A DNA stretch of 64,000 nucleotides from Lumnitzera littorea (GCA_024138015.1 JAMXBB010000009.1:15283599-15347598), one strand, 5' to 3'; shown: positions 38,423-53,002, counted from the first letter of the stretch. Numbers and translations are program-made. Notes: generated from the sequence alone by a model not told the origin.

Positions 38423-38787
38423 ATGTTTGGTTAAGAACTTTATTTGGTGATTAGATAAAAATTGAGCTAATGAATTAGACAAAAGGCTTAAATTTCATTA
38501 CACCTATATCATTGTATAAAAATAAAATTCATTTAACAAAAATAAAAAATATTTTGCATTTTCAAAAATACCTTTACATATTATAATATTAAGTTAATTA
38601 ATATTATTTTTATTAAATATTATAAAAATTTATTTATTTTATAATATAAATAATTAATTTTTTAATATAAATTTTATATCTAGTATTATACAAATCAAAT
38701 GTGATACAATAAACTTTATTCTTCAATCTTCTTTATACTTATTATGTTCAATTCCCTTTGTCTAATCTAATCTTTATAACCAAATAT
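38423..38787. mobile_element. Palindromic MITE
   Basis: The left arm ATGTTTGGTTAAGAAC...TTAGACAAA and the right arm TTTGTCTAATCT...ATAACCAAATAT are imperfect inverted copies. The interior is AT-rich and non-coding. This fits a small hAT- or PIF-like MITE. A target duplication is not clear. Confidence 0.55.
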
Positions 38788-38934
38788 TACCTAAAATACT
38801 ATTTTTCATTGAATTTCTTTCCAATTCCCTCTAAATATGGTTACAATGTTTTGTGTGAGACCAAAGAAAAATTCTTACTCTTGAATCTATTCATTCCCCT
38901 TTTTCCCAACTACCATAATCTTCTATCCTTTTAA

Positions 38935-39860
38935 TGCAACGCTTCAAAACCTAGGACGCTATAAATCATCATATGTCATAACCTCTAATAACATGTCAAG
39001 CATAACAATTAACTAAAATTTCTAAAATATTTTTGTAAGATTCTTTAGATGCCCTCATAAATTTAATTCCTCAAATAAAGTAATGTTTTCTTTTGAATAA
39101 AAATAACTATTTCTTATATAATAATTATTAACCAAACAATAACTTTGTTAATCTTCTTAAGTCATTCTTCAAATAAAAAAATTAGTCATTGCTCTTCCTA
39201 TCCAAAAGGCGATAACAAGTATCCTCATAAATTTAATAATCTCTTTGTATATTAACATTTCTTGCGTCTAAAAAATAAATAAGAGTAAGTTGAAACCCTA
39301 TATGTAACACAAAACCACATGCCATACCAAGCAAATTAAATAAACATGCACTTGACGTAACATGAAGCACATAACAGCCAGCTCTAGTTATCTTTTGTTT
39401 AAACCATCACACAATACAAGGATACTCATAACCCCATCAAACTACATATATAAAAGGATCCTAAGTAGGAATTGCCACTACGAGCTTTATCTATAAACTT
39501 ATAATTGAAGCTGCTACTATAAGCCTCATATAAATGGTACTAAGAACTATGGTTGTGGATTCCAATCTCATAAATATATCTTATATCATTTTCATACAAG
39601 ACTCCGCTAGAGATAATGTGTTACAAGGACCATTATGGTACTCCTTAGAGATTTGCGATAACCAGCCCTTAAGTTGAGGTAAACATAAGTAGCACACATA
39701 TCATAAATTGAATTTATAATTATTCCAATTTTCATATTTCTAAACTAATAATCACAAACAACAAGTAGGTGTTATGTACTTAGAACAGTCGAAAGAACCT
39801 GATCATGACTAGCTTTAAAAGAATGATCTATAGAGGAAATGAAAGATAAATTATTTTAGC
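38935..39860 (+). repeat. Solo LTR-like copy 1 of the TGTAAC family (diverged)
   Basis: It starts TGCAACGCTTCAAAACC, equivalent to TGTAACTCTCCAAAATTC at 50828. It then shows CATATGTCATAACCTCTAATA, a later ATGTAACACAAAACCACATG and CTACTATAAGCCT-type motifs in the same order as 50828-51895. It is much more diverged, and its right end is uncertain. Confidence 0.55.
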
Positions 39861-42800
39861 AAGATTATACAACTTCCTACTAAGAGTGTAATATTACGCC
39901 CCGAAGCGATAAAGTTGTAATAGTATCTCCGTGTAAACCATTCTAAGATAAAAACTGATCTTACAGCCGCTATCTTAGACCCGATTTACACAAGGCATTC
40001 ACGACTAACCCACTTTAAAGTAAACAGTCCATAAATTAAATAAGTTATTTACTTAAAAAAGTATGAAAATATATATATACATTAGGATTCAAGTATTATA
40101 AATAATGTTTACATGGTTTCATTGCCTTAGACTTCCCAAATAATACATTGTTTGAAAATGAAAAATTCTAAATAAAAGTTAAGACCTTGACAATATATAT
40201 CTATTTTTCAGATGTATTTCCTTACTCCCCAAGATTCAGCGGTTGCTAACTTCAGAGTAATTGAAATCCGCTTTCTAGCTAGCACTTGTAACAAAGTTTA
40301 TAAGAATGTCAGCAATCACAGCTCAGTAAGTCAGAACAAAGAACTTAAAACTATACCACCAACATAAACAAGGTTATCAACCAATTTAATTAGATGCAAT
40401 GCATGAACGCACAAATGGCATCGCACGACGTTATTCAGGCCATCATGAGATTAGAGAAATTACACCCGCTCTAATCTGGGTTGAGGAGTTTCCGTTAATA
40501 TAATAGCTCACGACCAAACTTAAGCTTGTGCAATGGAGATACCACTCCTCCCGCGACTACCTTCGAACTATTGACTTTACTCTTACCGCGACCTCCTCAC
40601 TTGTCACTTAGTTCAACTAAGGATTAAGAAGGGACCAATTATGCTATCAAAAGGGTTGGAATTCGGTTAAAGAATTCTAGGTTTCCCTTAATGGGTTGCT
40701 ATGCAAATCCGATTTATGTTTACAGGTCATATAATTGATTAGGTCTAGTTTAGAGTTATCAATCATTTCATACAAATCATATAATACTAGCCAAAGCAAC
40801 AAATCATTAATTATATCAACAGCTCAAAACAAGCACATGTAAATAACCAACTATCAAACAAGAACAATCTTGTACAATTTCGTACAATTTCAAGCCTCCA
40901 AGTACTACAAATTAGTACTTTGAAATACAATGATGTATTAATTCCAACTTACCCAAACTCCTCGCTTACTCACTCGAGGTCCGACTCACTTAAGCCATCG
41001 CCGATCATCCCTATAATACAAGTATTGATTTAATTTTCCATAACTACCATAGATATGTTTTGTTATATAATTTAAATTATAAGTGTCTTAGGTTTATGAT
41101 CTTCTTACATTTATTGATTTAGGTCTTATTCTTTTAGAACTACTTTCCTCATTCAGCTAGGTTTTGAATTTGTTTTTTGTTTGGGTTATGGTTTCGGCTT
41201 TTAAATTATATTATGATCTAAGAATAATCTACATTTAATGTGATTGCTTATACATATGTATATATTTACATAAAAGCTTTAAATCATAGGTTTAAAGTTT
41301 GAAATTATAATTTTACGCATTTGTCCAAATTCCATATTTCCTATAACCAAATTAGTTCCAAATTAATTTCTAATTCAATTCCTAAATTTAGTTTTGTATT
41401 AGCTTCTGATTATTGTTTTTATTTGTAAACCCTAGGAATTCTTCACGAACTAAAATATGAAATTCATCTAACTATACTTAGGTGTCCTAAATCTATGTTT
41501 TTAGCTCCTAATCAGTATTTTGATTAGTTTGATACATTACGTTCCTAATTTAACTACCAAATAAGCTCCTGATATAAGATTAACCTATATTTTCGCATAA
41601 TTTCTCAAATCTACCTTTCAAACCAAATTTATAATATTCTCTTATTATTATAGTGCTATCAATTTAACTTAATTTTCTTCACTTATTTAATCTTCCTATT
41701 TCACATATTACTTATTACTATCTAATCCATACATAAAGCATACATCTAACCTCTCCACTACCATAATCTACATCTCTCATCATCAACTAACATCTTAAAA
41801 TATCTGAATTTAACTAAAATCAAATTATACACCTAATTATCTTAAATTACAAAATTAACTTAAATTTACCATTTTTACTTATTATATATATACTACATAA
41901 TATCTTAATAATTACATTTAACACCCTAAATGATATAAATACCATATTTCAACATCCTAAAATATATAATTATTCACTAAATCAGTAATTAACCATTTAA
42001 TTACTTAGTTAACAAAAATAAACCCATTTTCATATATTATTTTAAGACCTAAAAATTATTTAAAAATTTTGTAAATTCATTTTTGAAAAAGGGCTTCGTG
42101 ACACTGTTCTATATCACTTAAGTAATATACATAAAAATTTTGAGTCTAAAACTACACTCCTAAGCTTATTTATTTCTTACCCGAACAAAGTTCAGGTTTG
42201 CGCAATTTCTTAAGGACAACATGTTTCTAGACATAAATTCATCAAAATAATTTTTTTTTTCTTAAATCTACATACTAAAATATCTTAGAATAACAAGATT
42301 CATAATTTTCTAAAAATAATTAATAATTTTAGCAAAATCGACTATAAAATTAGACTTACCAGAAATGGTGGCTCCAGCCATTGTCGGCTGCCTTAGCCTT
42401 ATCGACCGGCCTAGGCGCTACCACCACTGTATGGTGGTGGTGGCTATCCACTCCCATGTGCTCTTCGGGTCTAAGTCCACCTTATAGCTCTTATTTGCAC
42501 AAATTTGTTTGTAATTTTTTTAGAAAAATCCTAATCTTTGTTTTTTTTGTGCTCTCAATTTTTTTTCACACTCCAACAGACCAAATGAGCCCCTGTAAAA
42601 ATTTGGCTATTTATAAAGGTCTTGAGGATTTTTGTGTGCATTAAATTGATGTGAAATGAGTCTTATCTTCTTTCGATTTGTCTTTTTTGTTGTTCTAATT
42701 TAACTAGCTAAAATTTTTCTTCTTTTCCCCAGTTGCTACGACCCAAATCTGGATCATTCCTTTTTTTCTTATTTTTTATTTATTTTTCCTTAATTAATTT

Positions 42801-45800
42801 GAATTTTCTTTAATTATTTAGCATTATTTTAGCACATTTCGTATATTTTAAGTAATTAAGTGTATTTTTACCTATATGTAAATTCATATATAGTACAAAT
42901 AAATATTTCTAAATACTATTTAGGTCATTCTATGATTTTTAGTATATATATAATTTATTTCTAGCGATTTGTTAGTTATCGAAATGCATTTTACACGTTT
43001 CCAATAAATAACGAGTAATATACTTAAAATATAAAATTTAGAAATTTTATATTCTTTTATTTTATTACTTATTTTTCTAAATTCAAACTTACGGGATCAT
43101 TTTTACTAATATTTCTAACTTTATTTGATAATTTAAGCTCGATTTAATTTTTTAACCGATCACCCTAAATTCTACAAGCCAAACTTCAAGTAACTAATTG
43201 TAGGTTTTACATGTAACATAGGGATTGTAAGTTAGAAACAACAAAACTAAGCAACGAAATACGGCGAGTAAACAACTACAGGAATCACAGTTGAGAAGCA
43301 TGAAGCTTGAACATTGGTCATGATTCTCCTTTAATACAACATACCATGATCATGCTCTAGATAACGGCTATGATCCTTAGCCGTAATCTTTTTAGCTACT
43401 AAAATTTCTCTCCAGATCATGCCTATGCTTCAACTTCTAACTCATCTATAGGCTTCTTGGTTAGTAGCAAGAATCATGTTTCTTGACCATGAAATGTTTG
43501 CTAAGATCAAAATTCTTTTTTTTTTTTTCCTTCAATATCTGCCCTTCCAATTCTAACTCCTGTTCCTCAACTCATCACAATACAACTTATATACAAAATC
43601 TTGAATCTAATCCATCTACTAGAACTACATACTTTAGAAAGTAAATGACTTTTGAACTGAAAATCATCTTTTTATGTGTTTTAACCCTTTAATGTCAAGA
43701 TCTAAACTAAACATAAAGTTTTTGTGTTGGAAATCAGAACTTGCCCAAGTTTTTATGACAGGTAAGGAAGTTGCACATATTAGCCATCTATTTGAATGTT
43801 TCACCTTCATATATGGTACAACCATGTTAAATTATGAAGAAAACCTCCTAAATAGATTGAAAAACTTACTTATCAATGATTTCCCTTCAAAGTTATGAAT
43901 TTTGGGATGCATTAACTATTCTACTCTCAAAATCTCTTTCCTTTGTGTTAACAACATGGGCAACTCTTAATAATGCATAGAATAAGCAGAACTAAAAAGG
44001 AAAATGGATTTTACTCCTATGTTAGGTATGCGTAGGAGTTAAGGTTAAGGAGTTTGCTGCTGCTACAAGGAGGAGAAAAAACCCTTTGTGAGAATGAAAA
44101 TGAGACTAAAGTTTCATGCATGTGATGGCTTTAAAAGGGTCATGGGATTTTCAAATATGACATCATTTTATATTTATTAAAAGTCTATTATGTCCTTAGT
44201 TATTTTTAGCCTCTTTTCATTTTATCCTTTTTTTTTCTTCTTTTGGTATTACATTTAATTAATCTAGAGGACCTATGAGGTGTTAATTGTAGCCAATACC
44301 TATGGTCGCATGTTAGTGTTACTATAACTTACACTCATAGGCTATTTGTGAGAGTAACCCATAAGCAAGGTTAAGAGGTCACTTAGTTGCATGGGATAAT
44401 AAACATGTCGAAATGTTGAGTTGCATAGGTCCACAGAGTCATTAATAACCATTAGGTTGTATAGTTGTTGATAGTTGCCAATAATAGTTCACTAACAATG
44501 GGAAGGGGAGTAGGTAGTAGAGGTTCATGATTTATGATGGAGGGCTAATATAGTTATAATGGGTAAGATCATGTTTTGCTATCTTTCATAAGATGGGTAA
44601 TGAATGTCCACCTATTACTCTTTGCTAAGGAGTTAAGGCTAACAAAAATGTTGAATTTTCTTTCCCTCTAAAATGTTTATTACACTAACTAAATAACATG
44701 TTCAAGAGAAGGTATAACAAGGAATGAACATCGCATTCATTAACTACAGATTTTTCTAGTGAATAATCTATAGATATAAGGTCCCAATTAGAGTTAGTTT
44801 ATGAGTATCATACGTATTAAATGTAACATGTGGCTTTACAAAAGTGATGTGAGAATGATATGGAGTAGGATGACTCAAGAGAATAACATGGAGGAAGATC
44901 AAGTAATCTTAGTATCTTAAATACACAAACAAGAGATAAGAGAGCTTAGGGAACTGTAAACATTAACCTTGCAACTTGCATGATTGGGATCTTTATAAGC
45001 TTGATTGCTTATTTGATCTTTATAAGTTGAATTGTTAATAATATGTCCCATGCAATGCATGTGCAAATTAATCTGAGAGATTACCAAATCCAATAAAACA
45101 TATATCAATTTCTTAGAGAGATATAGGGAAGGAGGAACAAGTGAGTTCCATGTCTCTAGATGTGCATGTGACATTGTATTATAACAAGTAAACTATGGCT
45201 TCTTAATTCATTCTTTGTTGAGTATTATTTTGATCTGTTTTTTAAGGGAGTTTGGTAAAACTTCCCCATTTATCTAAAATCTTGAAGGATATCAAATGTT
45301 TTAGAAATTAGAAAATTATTCTCCTATTGATAAATTTTAAAAGTTAATATTGACCATTAAATCATTTCAAGATGGATGGTTGAGATCTTTATTACTAGCA
45401 ATCATTAGATTGTTCTTAATGATCTAATAGCTCATATCGATCCCTTTTCTTATATAGACTTGAACTTTCGAAAGTTTACTTTAGAAGTGGCCCTAGATAA
45501 GCCCATAAAGCTTATTAAAATGAAAGAAGCTAAACTCTTTTACAAAAAGCTCGTTCTTCAAATAAGACTTATTTTAGTCATTTTAAGGCCCACAAAGGTT
45601 TTAGCCCAAAAAAAAAAAAAGGCTTATGAAGGCTAAATAAAGCCTAAACAAGCTTGGAAAGACTTTTCCTAAGCCTATATTTTGCACATGAGTCAATTGA
45701 AAAAAGCCTAAGGTGCAAAATCAGTTCAGCAATCCCTATCCCAAGCCTATAAAGTTATATATCCTTAAAAGAACCCTAATTGGGTCCAATTTCCTAGATT

Positions 45801-46273
45801 TTGTTACTAGCTCAATAAATCGGTTCACAACATTAATTTGGGTTAAAAGTTTAATTATCAAAATAGCTCTCTATAATCTTAGATAGCATAGGTCTTTCAC
45901 TGGATTACTGTTTCTCTCACTATTGTCAAAAGTGTCAAATGAAGAAAAATGATCAAATATTTATAGATCATTAGGTAAATAACATTTGTCAAATTCCCTT
46001 AGCAATCAATGGATAAGAGAGTATACTCATTTCAAGGATTACGTTGATGGAGCTTATTATAAGCCCCAAGGCTAATGATTTTCCCATGAGTGCAAAAGCT
46101 TGCCTAAAAGAGGTTGGAGGTGGACGAATCAATCCTATGATTCCTATTCTAATCCCATTAAGTCAAATCTCTCTAATACTACATTCGAGAGAAGGGAAAG
46201 GGGAGAAAAAGAATAGGGATAGGAGGAAAAGAATGGGGAGGGGAAGAAATGGGAGGGAAAATTTTCCAAATTC
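39861..46273. other. Intergenic and decayed element DNA, no gene seen
   Basis: Mixed AT-rich sequence. At 40440-40640 and 42360-42480 the base composition is richer in G and C, the latter with a short CCACCAC/GGTGG inverted pair. At 42733, TGCTACGACCCAAATC resembles an LTR start, but I could not find its partner. Short frames, such as 43674-43898 on the plus strand, have no recognisable family. From 46186 to 46272 the sequence is purine-rich. Confidence 0.4.
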
Positions 46274-46652
46274 ATTGTTTGGCTAAAGAGGGTATTGGAG
46301 AGAAGGGAATATAGGAAGAAAATTTTCCTTAGGTCCCATTAATTTGTGTTCCTGAAAATGGGGGAGAAAAAGGAGGGAAAAATGAAAACAAAAATTGAAT
46401 TTATGAATATATCATTTTTTAACTATCTTTTCTTCTTCATTTCCCAATTAAAATGATTATTTTTTAAGGGTATATCGGTGAATTTATTTGACACATTATT
46501 TTATCTTTTATAATAATTAAGATTTCTCTTGTTTTCTTTCTTTCCATCGTCTAATCACTTGGGAAGGAATCAAATACTCTTATAATTTGTTCCTCTAAGT
46601 TTATTCCTCTCTCATTCTTTCCTTTTTAATTCCTTCTCTCATACCAAACAAT
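46274..46652. mobile_element. Palindromic MITE with ATTGTTTGG ends
   Basis: The left end ATTGTTTGGCTAAAGAGGGT and the right end CTCATACCAAACAAT are inverted copies; the inner arms GGAGAGAAGGGAAT and TTCCTTCTCTC extend the inversion. About 379 bases, non-coding. Confidence 0.65.
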
Positions 46653-47383
46653 AAGTCATTCTAAATATGAATAAGATTCTTTAGCACTTACGCAATTAAG
46701 TTCAAATAGTAGGTTTAGCATACTATTTTAGTAAAGCAACTTTTATCCCATGCGCATAATCTTACCATGTTTGCCTCTTTTATGTCTTGCTTCTTTTCTT
46801 TCTTAACCACTTTTAAGATCAAAATCAATTATTTAATACATCAAAGAGACACATTTATAGAACATGACTTCTACTAAATACCCTTTTTAAATATCAAATA
46901 GTTCCCTAAGAAGAATTTATTTCCTAGCTTTATTTTGCCTAAAAGAAGTAAAAAATAGCAATAAAAGAGAGAATTATTACCTATTTTTTCCTCTAATATC
47001 CTATTTCGTATAACATTTTTAATGTTTATTCAATACAATAATTGAAAGTCATAGGTGAATGAAGGTTGGTAATGTCTTGAGCACTTTGCACACACCACTT
47101 CGGTTCGAGTCCTATTGACTAGATTCCCTTATACACTCCTAAAGAACAAAATAAATGTGTAATACCTATTACTCTGCTCAGTTAGTTATAATTGAATTCA
47201 TATTACTTTGTTTACTTTACATAATTGCTAGATGAATAAAACCATAGTAGGTATTAAGATAGCAAAATTCCTTATACATAAAATATAATAAAAATAAATA
47301 AATCAACTTAATAAGCACATATCAAATGATTTGACAAGCTTTAACCTTTCACTATGAACATTTGATGGTGATTACCCATAGGT
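46653..47383. other. Intergenic, no gene seen
   Basis: AT-rich with no coding signal. A GGTTCGAGTCC motif at about 47102-47112 is not part of a tRNA cloverleaf. Confidence 0.4.
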
Positions 47384-48417
47384 TTAATCTCATGTAAATA
47401 GAAAGGTTAAACTTTAACCATAGGTTTTAATCGATAAAGTTATTAATACAATTTTTGGACAGTTTACCTCAAGTATAAAGCACAAGTAATTCAAATCGAA
47501 TCCATAGTTATAGGTTATGACATTAATTTATAATTAGGTATAAATATGTGATGAGTTTTGTATATAAATTTATCAAGTTTTAATGTCAATTATAAATCAT
47601 GGAATATGATTGCCCAGGAGCAAGATACGTAACACATGTTTGTTGATTATGCTTGCTAAGGTAGAAAGCTAAAATAAACTAAGAAAATATCCAACTATAA
47701 AAATGTTTGTTGTTTGTGCTTAGCTTGGCCTGGCTTAAGGGCTTAGAGTGGCATATCCCTAAAGGGTACTTCGTTAATCAATAGGTAATGTTATCCCCTG
47801 TGGAGTTGTCTATCGACATGATACAAGTAGATTTGAGAACTCATGGGTACTGAGGCTCGAAGTGGTAGTTCTCAATACCGTACTATGCATATATATATAT
47901 ATTGCATGTTGGAATCGTGAGTTACCCCAAGTCTTGGGACGCTATGACTATAAATTTGATGAACTAATTCAAAGATAATATACGAATTGTATGTGTTGTA
48001 TGTTTGCATCAATGCATCTGAATTGTTATTTTGTGTAGCATGTATATGTGCTTGTCGTGTTACATATTGGGCTTTAGCTCACCCCTCTTTCTTTTTAGTT
48101 ATAGGAAACTTAGATTAACAAATAGATTACCATAATCTTGGAGACCCTTATTATATAGCCTTTGTGACAGGAAGAGCAAAGACTACATAAGATATAAAAG
48201 TTAGGATAGATAAATTTTATTTCATACGGTAATTGTTTATTGTTTAAGAATTAATTATTAGATGTTAATTTGGCTTGGAGAATAATTTTTCTTTTAACAT
48301 TACCTAACGTTTTTACAATGTTATTTGGAGATTTTAGTTGTTAATTTATACTCGACATGTCATTAGATACTAAGGATACGTAGTAAGTTATGACACTTTG
48401 AATTCTAAGATGTTACA
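47384..48417 (-). repeat. Solo LTR-like copy 2 of the TGTAAC family
   Basis: Read on the minus strand, it starts TGTAACATCTTAGAATTCAA at 48417 and follows 50828-51895 closely. Shared motifs include GTGTCATAAC, GGGGTGAGCTAA, ACTACCACTTCGAGCC and AACATGTGTTACGTATCTTGC. It ends near GTTAAACCTTTCTATTTACATG. Confidence 0.78.
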
Positions 48418-50827
48418 ATAGTTGATAACTTTAGTATAATTGGTGAAGAGAAGCAAACGAATATAGTGTCTCATAGCTCATAACAATGATTAACCACCAT
48501 AAAAATGAATTTTTTTTTTCTATTCAACCTAAACTATTGATTAAATACAAATAGATCATTTAAATATTAAAAATATGATATCCCCTCACTATATTTTTTA
48601 AAAATATAAAATAATTTTAAATATTGCAAAACCCCCGAAAATGTTGCTAAAAAACTATAAATAACAGTAGTTTTTGAGACTTAAGTAACATTTGGAACAT
48701 ATATAAACATTTTTAGTTTATGAGAATAAAATCGTATTTATCAAAAATGATAAATAGCAACGACCCATTCACTTTATTAAATGAAATGAAGAGGAATAAA
48801 ATTAGAGTTTTTAAGGAATATAATAAATGTGTAATACATATTGTTTTATTTATTTGGATTTATAAATAATTTAAGAATATATACGTAATAAAACTTTAAT
48901 TACTAAAATACCCTTAATTTAGATGGTAGCAACTGGTGGTGGTAGCAGTGACCATCAGCAATAGCTGGTAGGTACTGGTAATGGTGGTGGTTGCGGCAAC
49001 GATGGCGATTAGTGGTCATTGGTGGCAAGGGTGGTAATGATAGTAGTAGTCATGATGATGGCAATAGTCAATAGGTGGTAGTGGCGACATTAGTAGTGAT
49101 GGCAACAATGGTGGTGGCAATGGTCATTAAATTGGAATAATGTTATTTTTGAGAAAAATATTTAATTTTGTAAGGAATTATGATTATTTAGTTGAGAAAT
49201 TTTTATTACTTAATTTAACGTAATAAATTTTTTTATCGAATTGTAATTCAAAAACAAAAAATAAAGTGAACGTAGAATTAAAAAACATAGGGAAATGAAA
49301 ATTCAATTCTGCTCGAGTGAACGAAGCATAAGACGTTTTGTTGAGAATTATGTATTTAATTCAATCTTATTTGGATAATTGAATTTAGAAATTAATAGTG
49401 GTTTATTATGAATTCTTAACAAAATTTCTCAACAATGTTTCTCATAATTTATCATTACTCATATTTAATAGTTTAGGCTTATCTATACTTAATTAGTGGT
49501 TTAGGAATATATTTGTAATCAATCAATATTGGTAAGAGTTCAAAAATTATTCTCCATGAAGAAATTGCTGTAATAATTAATGTAATAACATCACGACAAG
49601 GCCCATGAATCTCACAGATCCGCTGGTTTTTAATGTGAAAAGTACATATACAAATGCAAGTAGGTTATACGGTATACACGGAATTGTAAAACAGTTCACG
49701 GGAAGTGGGACGTAGGGATCGAGATATGATTTGATACGCGGAAGTACATTTGACTAGCAAAACTGACCAGTAAGAATCGTGCGGACGAAGCCACCGTTGA
49801 CAATCACTCATTCGCTGGCTGATTCATCCCTCTAAATCGTCGCCGCAAATACAAAACCGCGTATGCGGTGGTCCATGGACATTGGTACGCTCCGCCGGCT
49901 TAATTCAAGGCAAAGGAAAAAGAACATTTTTCTTTTTCATTTTTTTTCCCCTTTTTTGGAGTAGTGATCAAGTTAATTAGTGGGGAAATGTTACTGATGC
50001 CTTCAATACGGTGCATTTATTAGTAGGTCGAACATACAAAAAGGGGATGAATTTCACTTTTATCTCTATGTGCTTTAATGTGTATATCACTTTCTATAGC
50101 TATATTTTTGTTCTTAACACTTTATATATCTGCTAATTTATTTTTGTTTGTCATTAGTGGTCAGGTCCATAATAAGTTATATATTAAAAAATAATATCAA
50201 ATATACTAATTAAATAAATAATAAGAATATATAAAATTAAAAAGAAGAAAAAGAAGCTTGAGAAGAAAAAATTAAAGGTGGTACAAGCCATCCTTCCCAA
50301 GTAATTTATAATTATCCCCTAACTTTAGGATGAATGGCTATGGCAAGAGATATTTAGAGTATCATATGATCTATCTATTGTTGTGGGCGAAATAACCCAC
50401 ATGCGTTGTACCATAAAAATTTTTTTTAAAAAAAGACTAAAAGAACTCAATTAGTCAATCATGATCTAACTATTATTTGTCTTTAGTCTTTCTTTTTCTT
50501 TTTTGGACTCACAAAATTTTTATAATCAACTAAGCAAGTATAGCTTTAATTTTTGTTCGAGATTTTTTTCCTTTTATTTATTTATATTTTTTAAACTATT
50601 ATATATTATAATTTTAATAAATACATTTAATGATATTATTCTATTAAATTGGTTATTCTAGACCAATAAAAAGCTAGCACATGCTCCATGTCTAACTTGA
50701 CCAAAATTGATGAAACACACCTATAAAAAATATAAAAAATGAAAACATTAGCACTTAAAGTGATAAATGGTGAAAATATTTGTATATAAAGTGAAATATA
50801 CCCAAAAGAGTTAACTATGTATATACT
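48418..50827. other. Spacer between inverted LTR copies
   Basis: No gene is seen. It contains the TGG-rich stretch at 48925-49130 and a slightly GC-richer patch at 49620-49920. An AT-rich part at 50000-50800 follows. Confidence 0.4.
48925..49130. repeat. Degenerate (TGG/TGA)n trinucleotide tract
   Basis: About 200 bases dominated by GGTGG, GGTAG and TGATGG words, clearly unlike the AT-rich surroundings. No long open frame carries it, so it is a decayed simple repeat. Confidence 0.7.
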
Positions 50828-51895
50828 TGTAACTCTCCAAAATTCAAGGTGTCATAACCCGCCATGTGTCTCTAATATTTAATGATATGTCAATTAAAAT
50901 CTCTAAATATCACTATAAAAACCTCCAAAAAATATATATTTTTCTCCAAGCCAGATTAATATCAAACTATGAATAATTAATTCTTAAATAATAAATATTA
51001 ATCATAAGAAATAATAGTCTAGTTATTATAACTCTTATGTCAAGTATAATATCTCTTCCCTTTCCAAAAGCAATATAATAAGGGTTTCTAAGATCATTGT
51101 AATTTATTTGCTAATCTAAGTATCTATCTCCTGATTTAGGTTTTCCTACAATTGAAAAAGAAAGAGGGGTAAGCTAAAGTATAGTATGTAACACCATAAC
51201 TACATGTACATACCACACAGAATAATAATTCACATGCATTGATGCAAACATATAAAACAAACAATTCGTTTATTATCTTTGAGTTAATATATCAAACATC
51301 ACATTCTTGATATCCCAAGACTTGAAGTAACTTATGACCCTAGCATATAATATATATATATACATAAATACTACGATTTTGGGAACTACCACTCTAAGCC
51401 TTAACAACCCATGAGTCCTTAAATTTATCAGTATTATGCCGATAAATGACTTCACTTGGGACAACGTCACCTATCAATCAATGTGGTACCCTTTAGAGAT
51501 CTATCATTCCTACCCCTCAACTAAGTTCCTAGGTCGAGCCAAGCATAAGCACAAACAGCAAACATTTTTATAATCAGATATTTTATTAGTTTATTTTAGC
51601 TTCCTACCCTCGCAAGCATTACAAATAAACATGTGTTACATACCTTGCTCCTAAGTAATAATATTCCATGATTCGTAATTGATATTAAAACCTGATAAAT
51701 TCATATACAATACTCGTCACATATCTATACTTAATTAAAAACTAATATCACAAGCTATAATTATGGTTTTGATTTGAATTGCTTGTACTCTATGCTTAAG
51801 GTAAACCGTTCAAAAACTATAGTAATAACTTTATAAATTAAAACCTATGATTAAATTTTGACCTTTCCATTTACATAAGATTAAAATTTAAGAAC
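50828..51895 (+). repeat. Solo LTR-like copy 3 of the TGTAAC family
   Basis: It starts TGTAACTCTCCAAAATTCAA, a typical gypsy LTR start, and is the inverted partner of 47384-48417. Similarity fades near TTTCCATTTACATAAG. No internal retrotransposon genes flank it. Confidence 0.78.
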
Positions 51896-52943
51896 TATAT
51901 ATTTATTTGTTTATTATTTATTTATATATATACACATACTTATATATTTTCACATTAATTTATTTGTTATTATGACCAACGTAACTTTTCTATTATTCTT
52001 TTATTATACAATTATTTTTTAACCTATTGTTATCTATTATATATGAGCCAATAGATTTTATTTGATTTTATATCTCTAAATATATAATTTGAATAATCTC
52101 TCTCTGTATTATTTACGGTTAATAGGCTTTGAAAAAACAAATCTATAATATCTTTTACATCTATATCTTCTATTAATTTATATCTCTATCTTCTATATTT
52201 TTTTATCTATGTATATCTATATCTATATCTGTATGTATATCTTATATATCTATATCTATATTTAAATAAGTAACTATCTATCTATCATCTATATCTATAT
52301 CTATGTAAATAATTCCTATTCATCTCCACATCTTAAACCATATACTAAAGTATATTTTAAAAACTTTAATAATATATATTTATTAAAACATGTTTTATTT
52401 TCTTTATATATATATATATGTATATATCTATATTATTTTCGATAAAGTTTCATAATTAATACTAATAGCAGCAAGAAATCGACATATCGAAAACTTAAGA
52501 TGCTTAAATTCTTTGCTCATAATTCACAACTAAACGATTCTTACATATGTCTTTTCAACCCTAATGTAAATCATTCACTGAAGTTGATGAAATCCAACAT
52601 GCCTCGTTCTGATTTAAGAATTGTGATACTTCGCACTAATGTTTTTTTTTTTTTTGGCAAATTCACAACAACTCTAAGATTTCCTAAAATTCCCTATTCA
52701 CATCGTTATTATTCCTGCCGCTTTCACATCATGTGATTAGATGAATTCCTTAATAAAAAAAATCCTATAAATCTTTTTTGTTGAGAAACTCACTTGTACA
52801 TTTTGCCCTAACATGATCTTCTAAAGATAAGTCTATTTAGTAAAGAGAGAATTATGAGAGATGAGGATATTAGGTTAATGAGGATAAGTAGAAACTATAT
52901 GAGAAGAGAATGATAAGGTTATGATAGTAGAATAGAAAATATT

Positions 52944-53002
<59 letters not shown>

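Noticed and set aside
42381..42644. 87-codon frame with a WWWW run
   Set aside because: Comes from a CCACCAC/GGTGG simple patch and then T-rich sequence.
43674..43898. 74-codon plus-strand frame
   Set aside because: Not low-complexity, but I see no motif, splice context or neighbour supporting a gene.
47050..47130. tRNA-like GGTTCGAGTCC
   Set aside because: No acceptor, D or anticodon stem can be formed at the right spacing.
48417..50828. Idea that the inverted LTR copies are terminal inverted repeats of one DNA transposon
   Set aside because: Both start TGTAAC as LTRs do, a third copy is solo, and no transposase lies between them.
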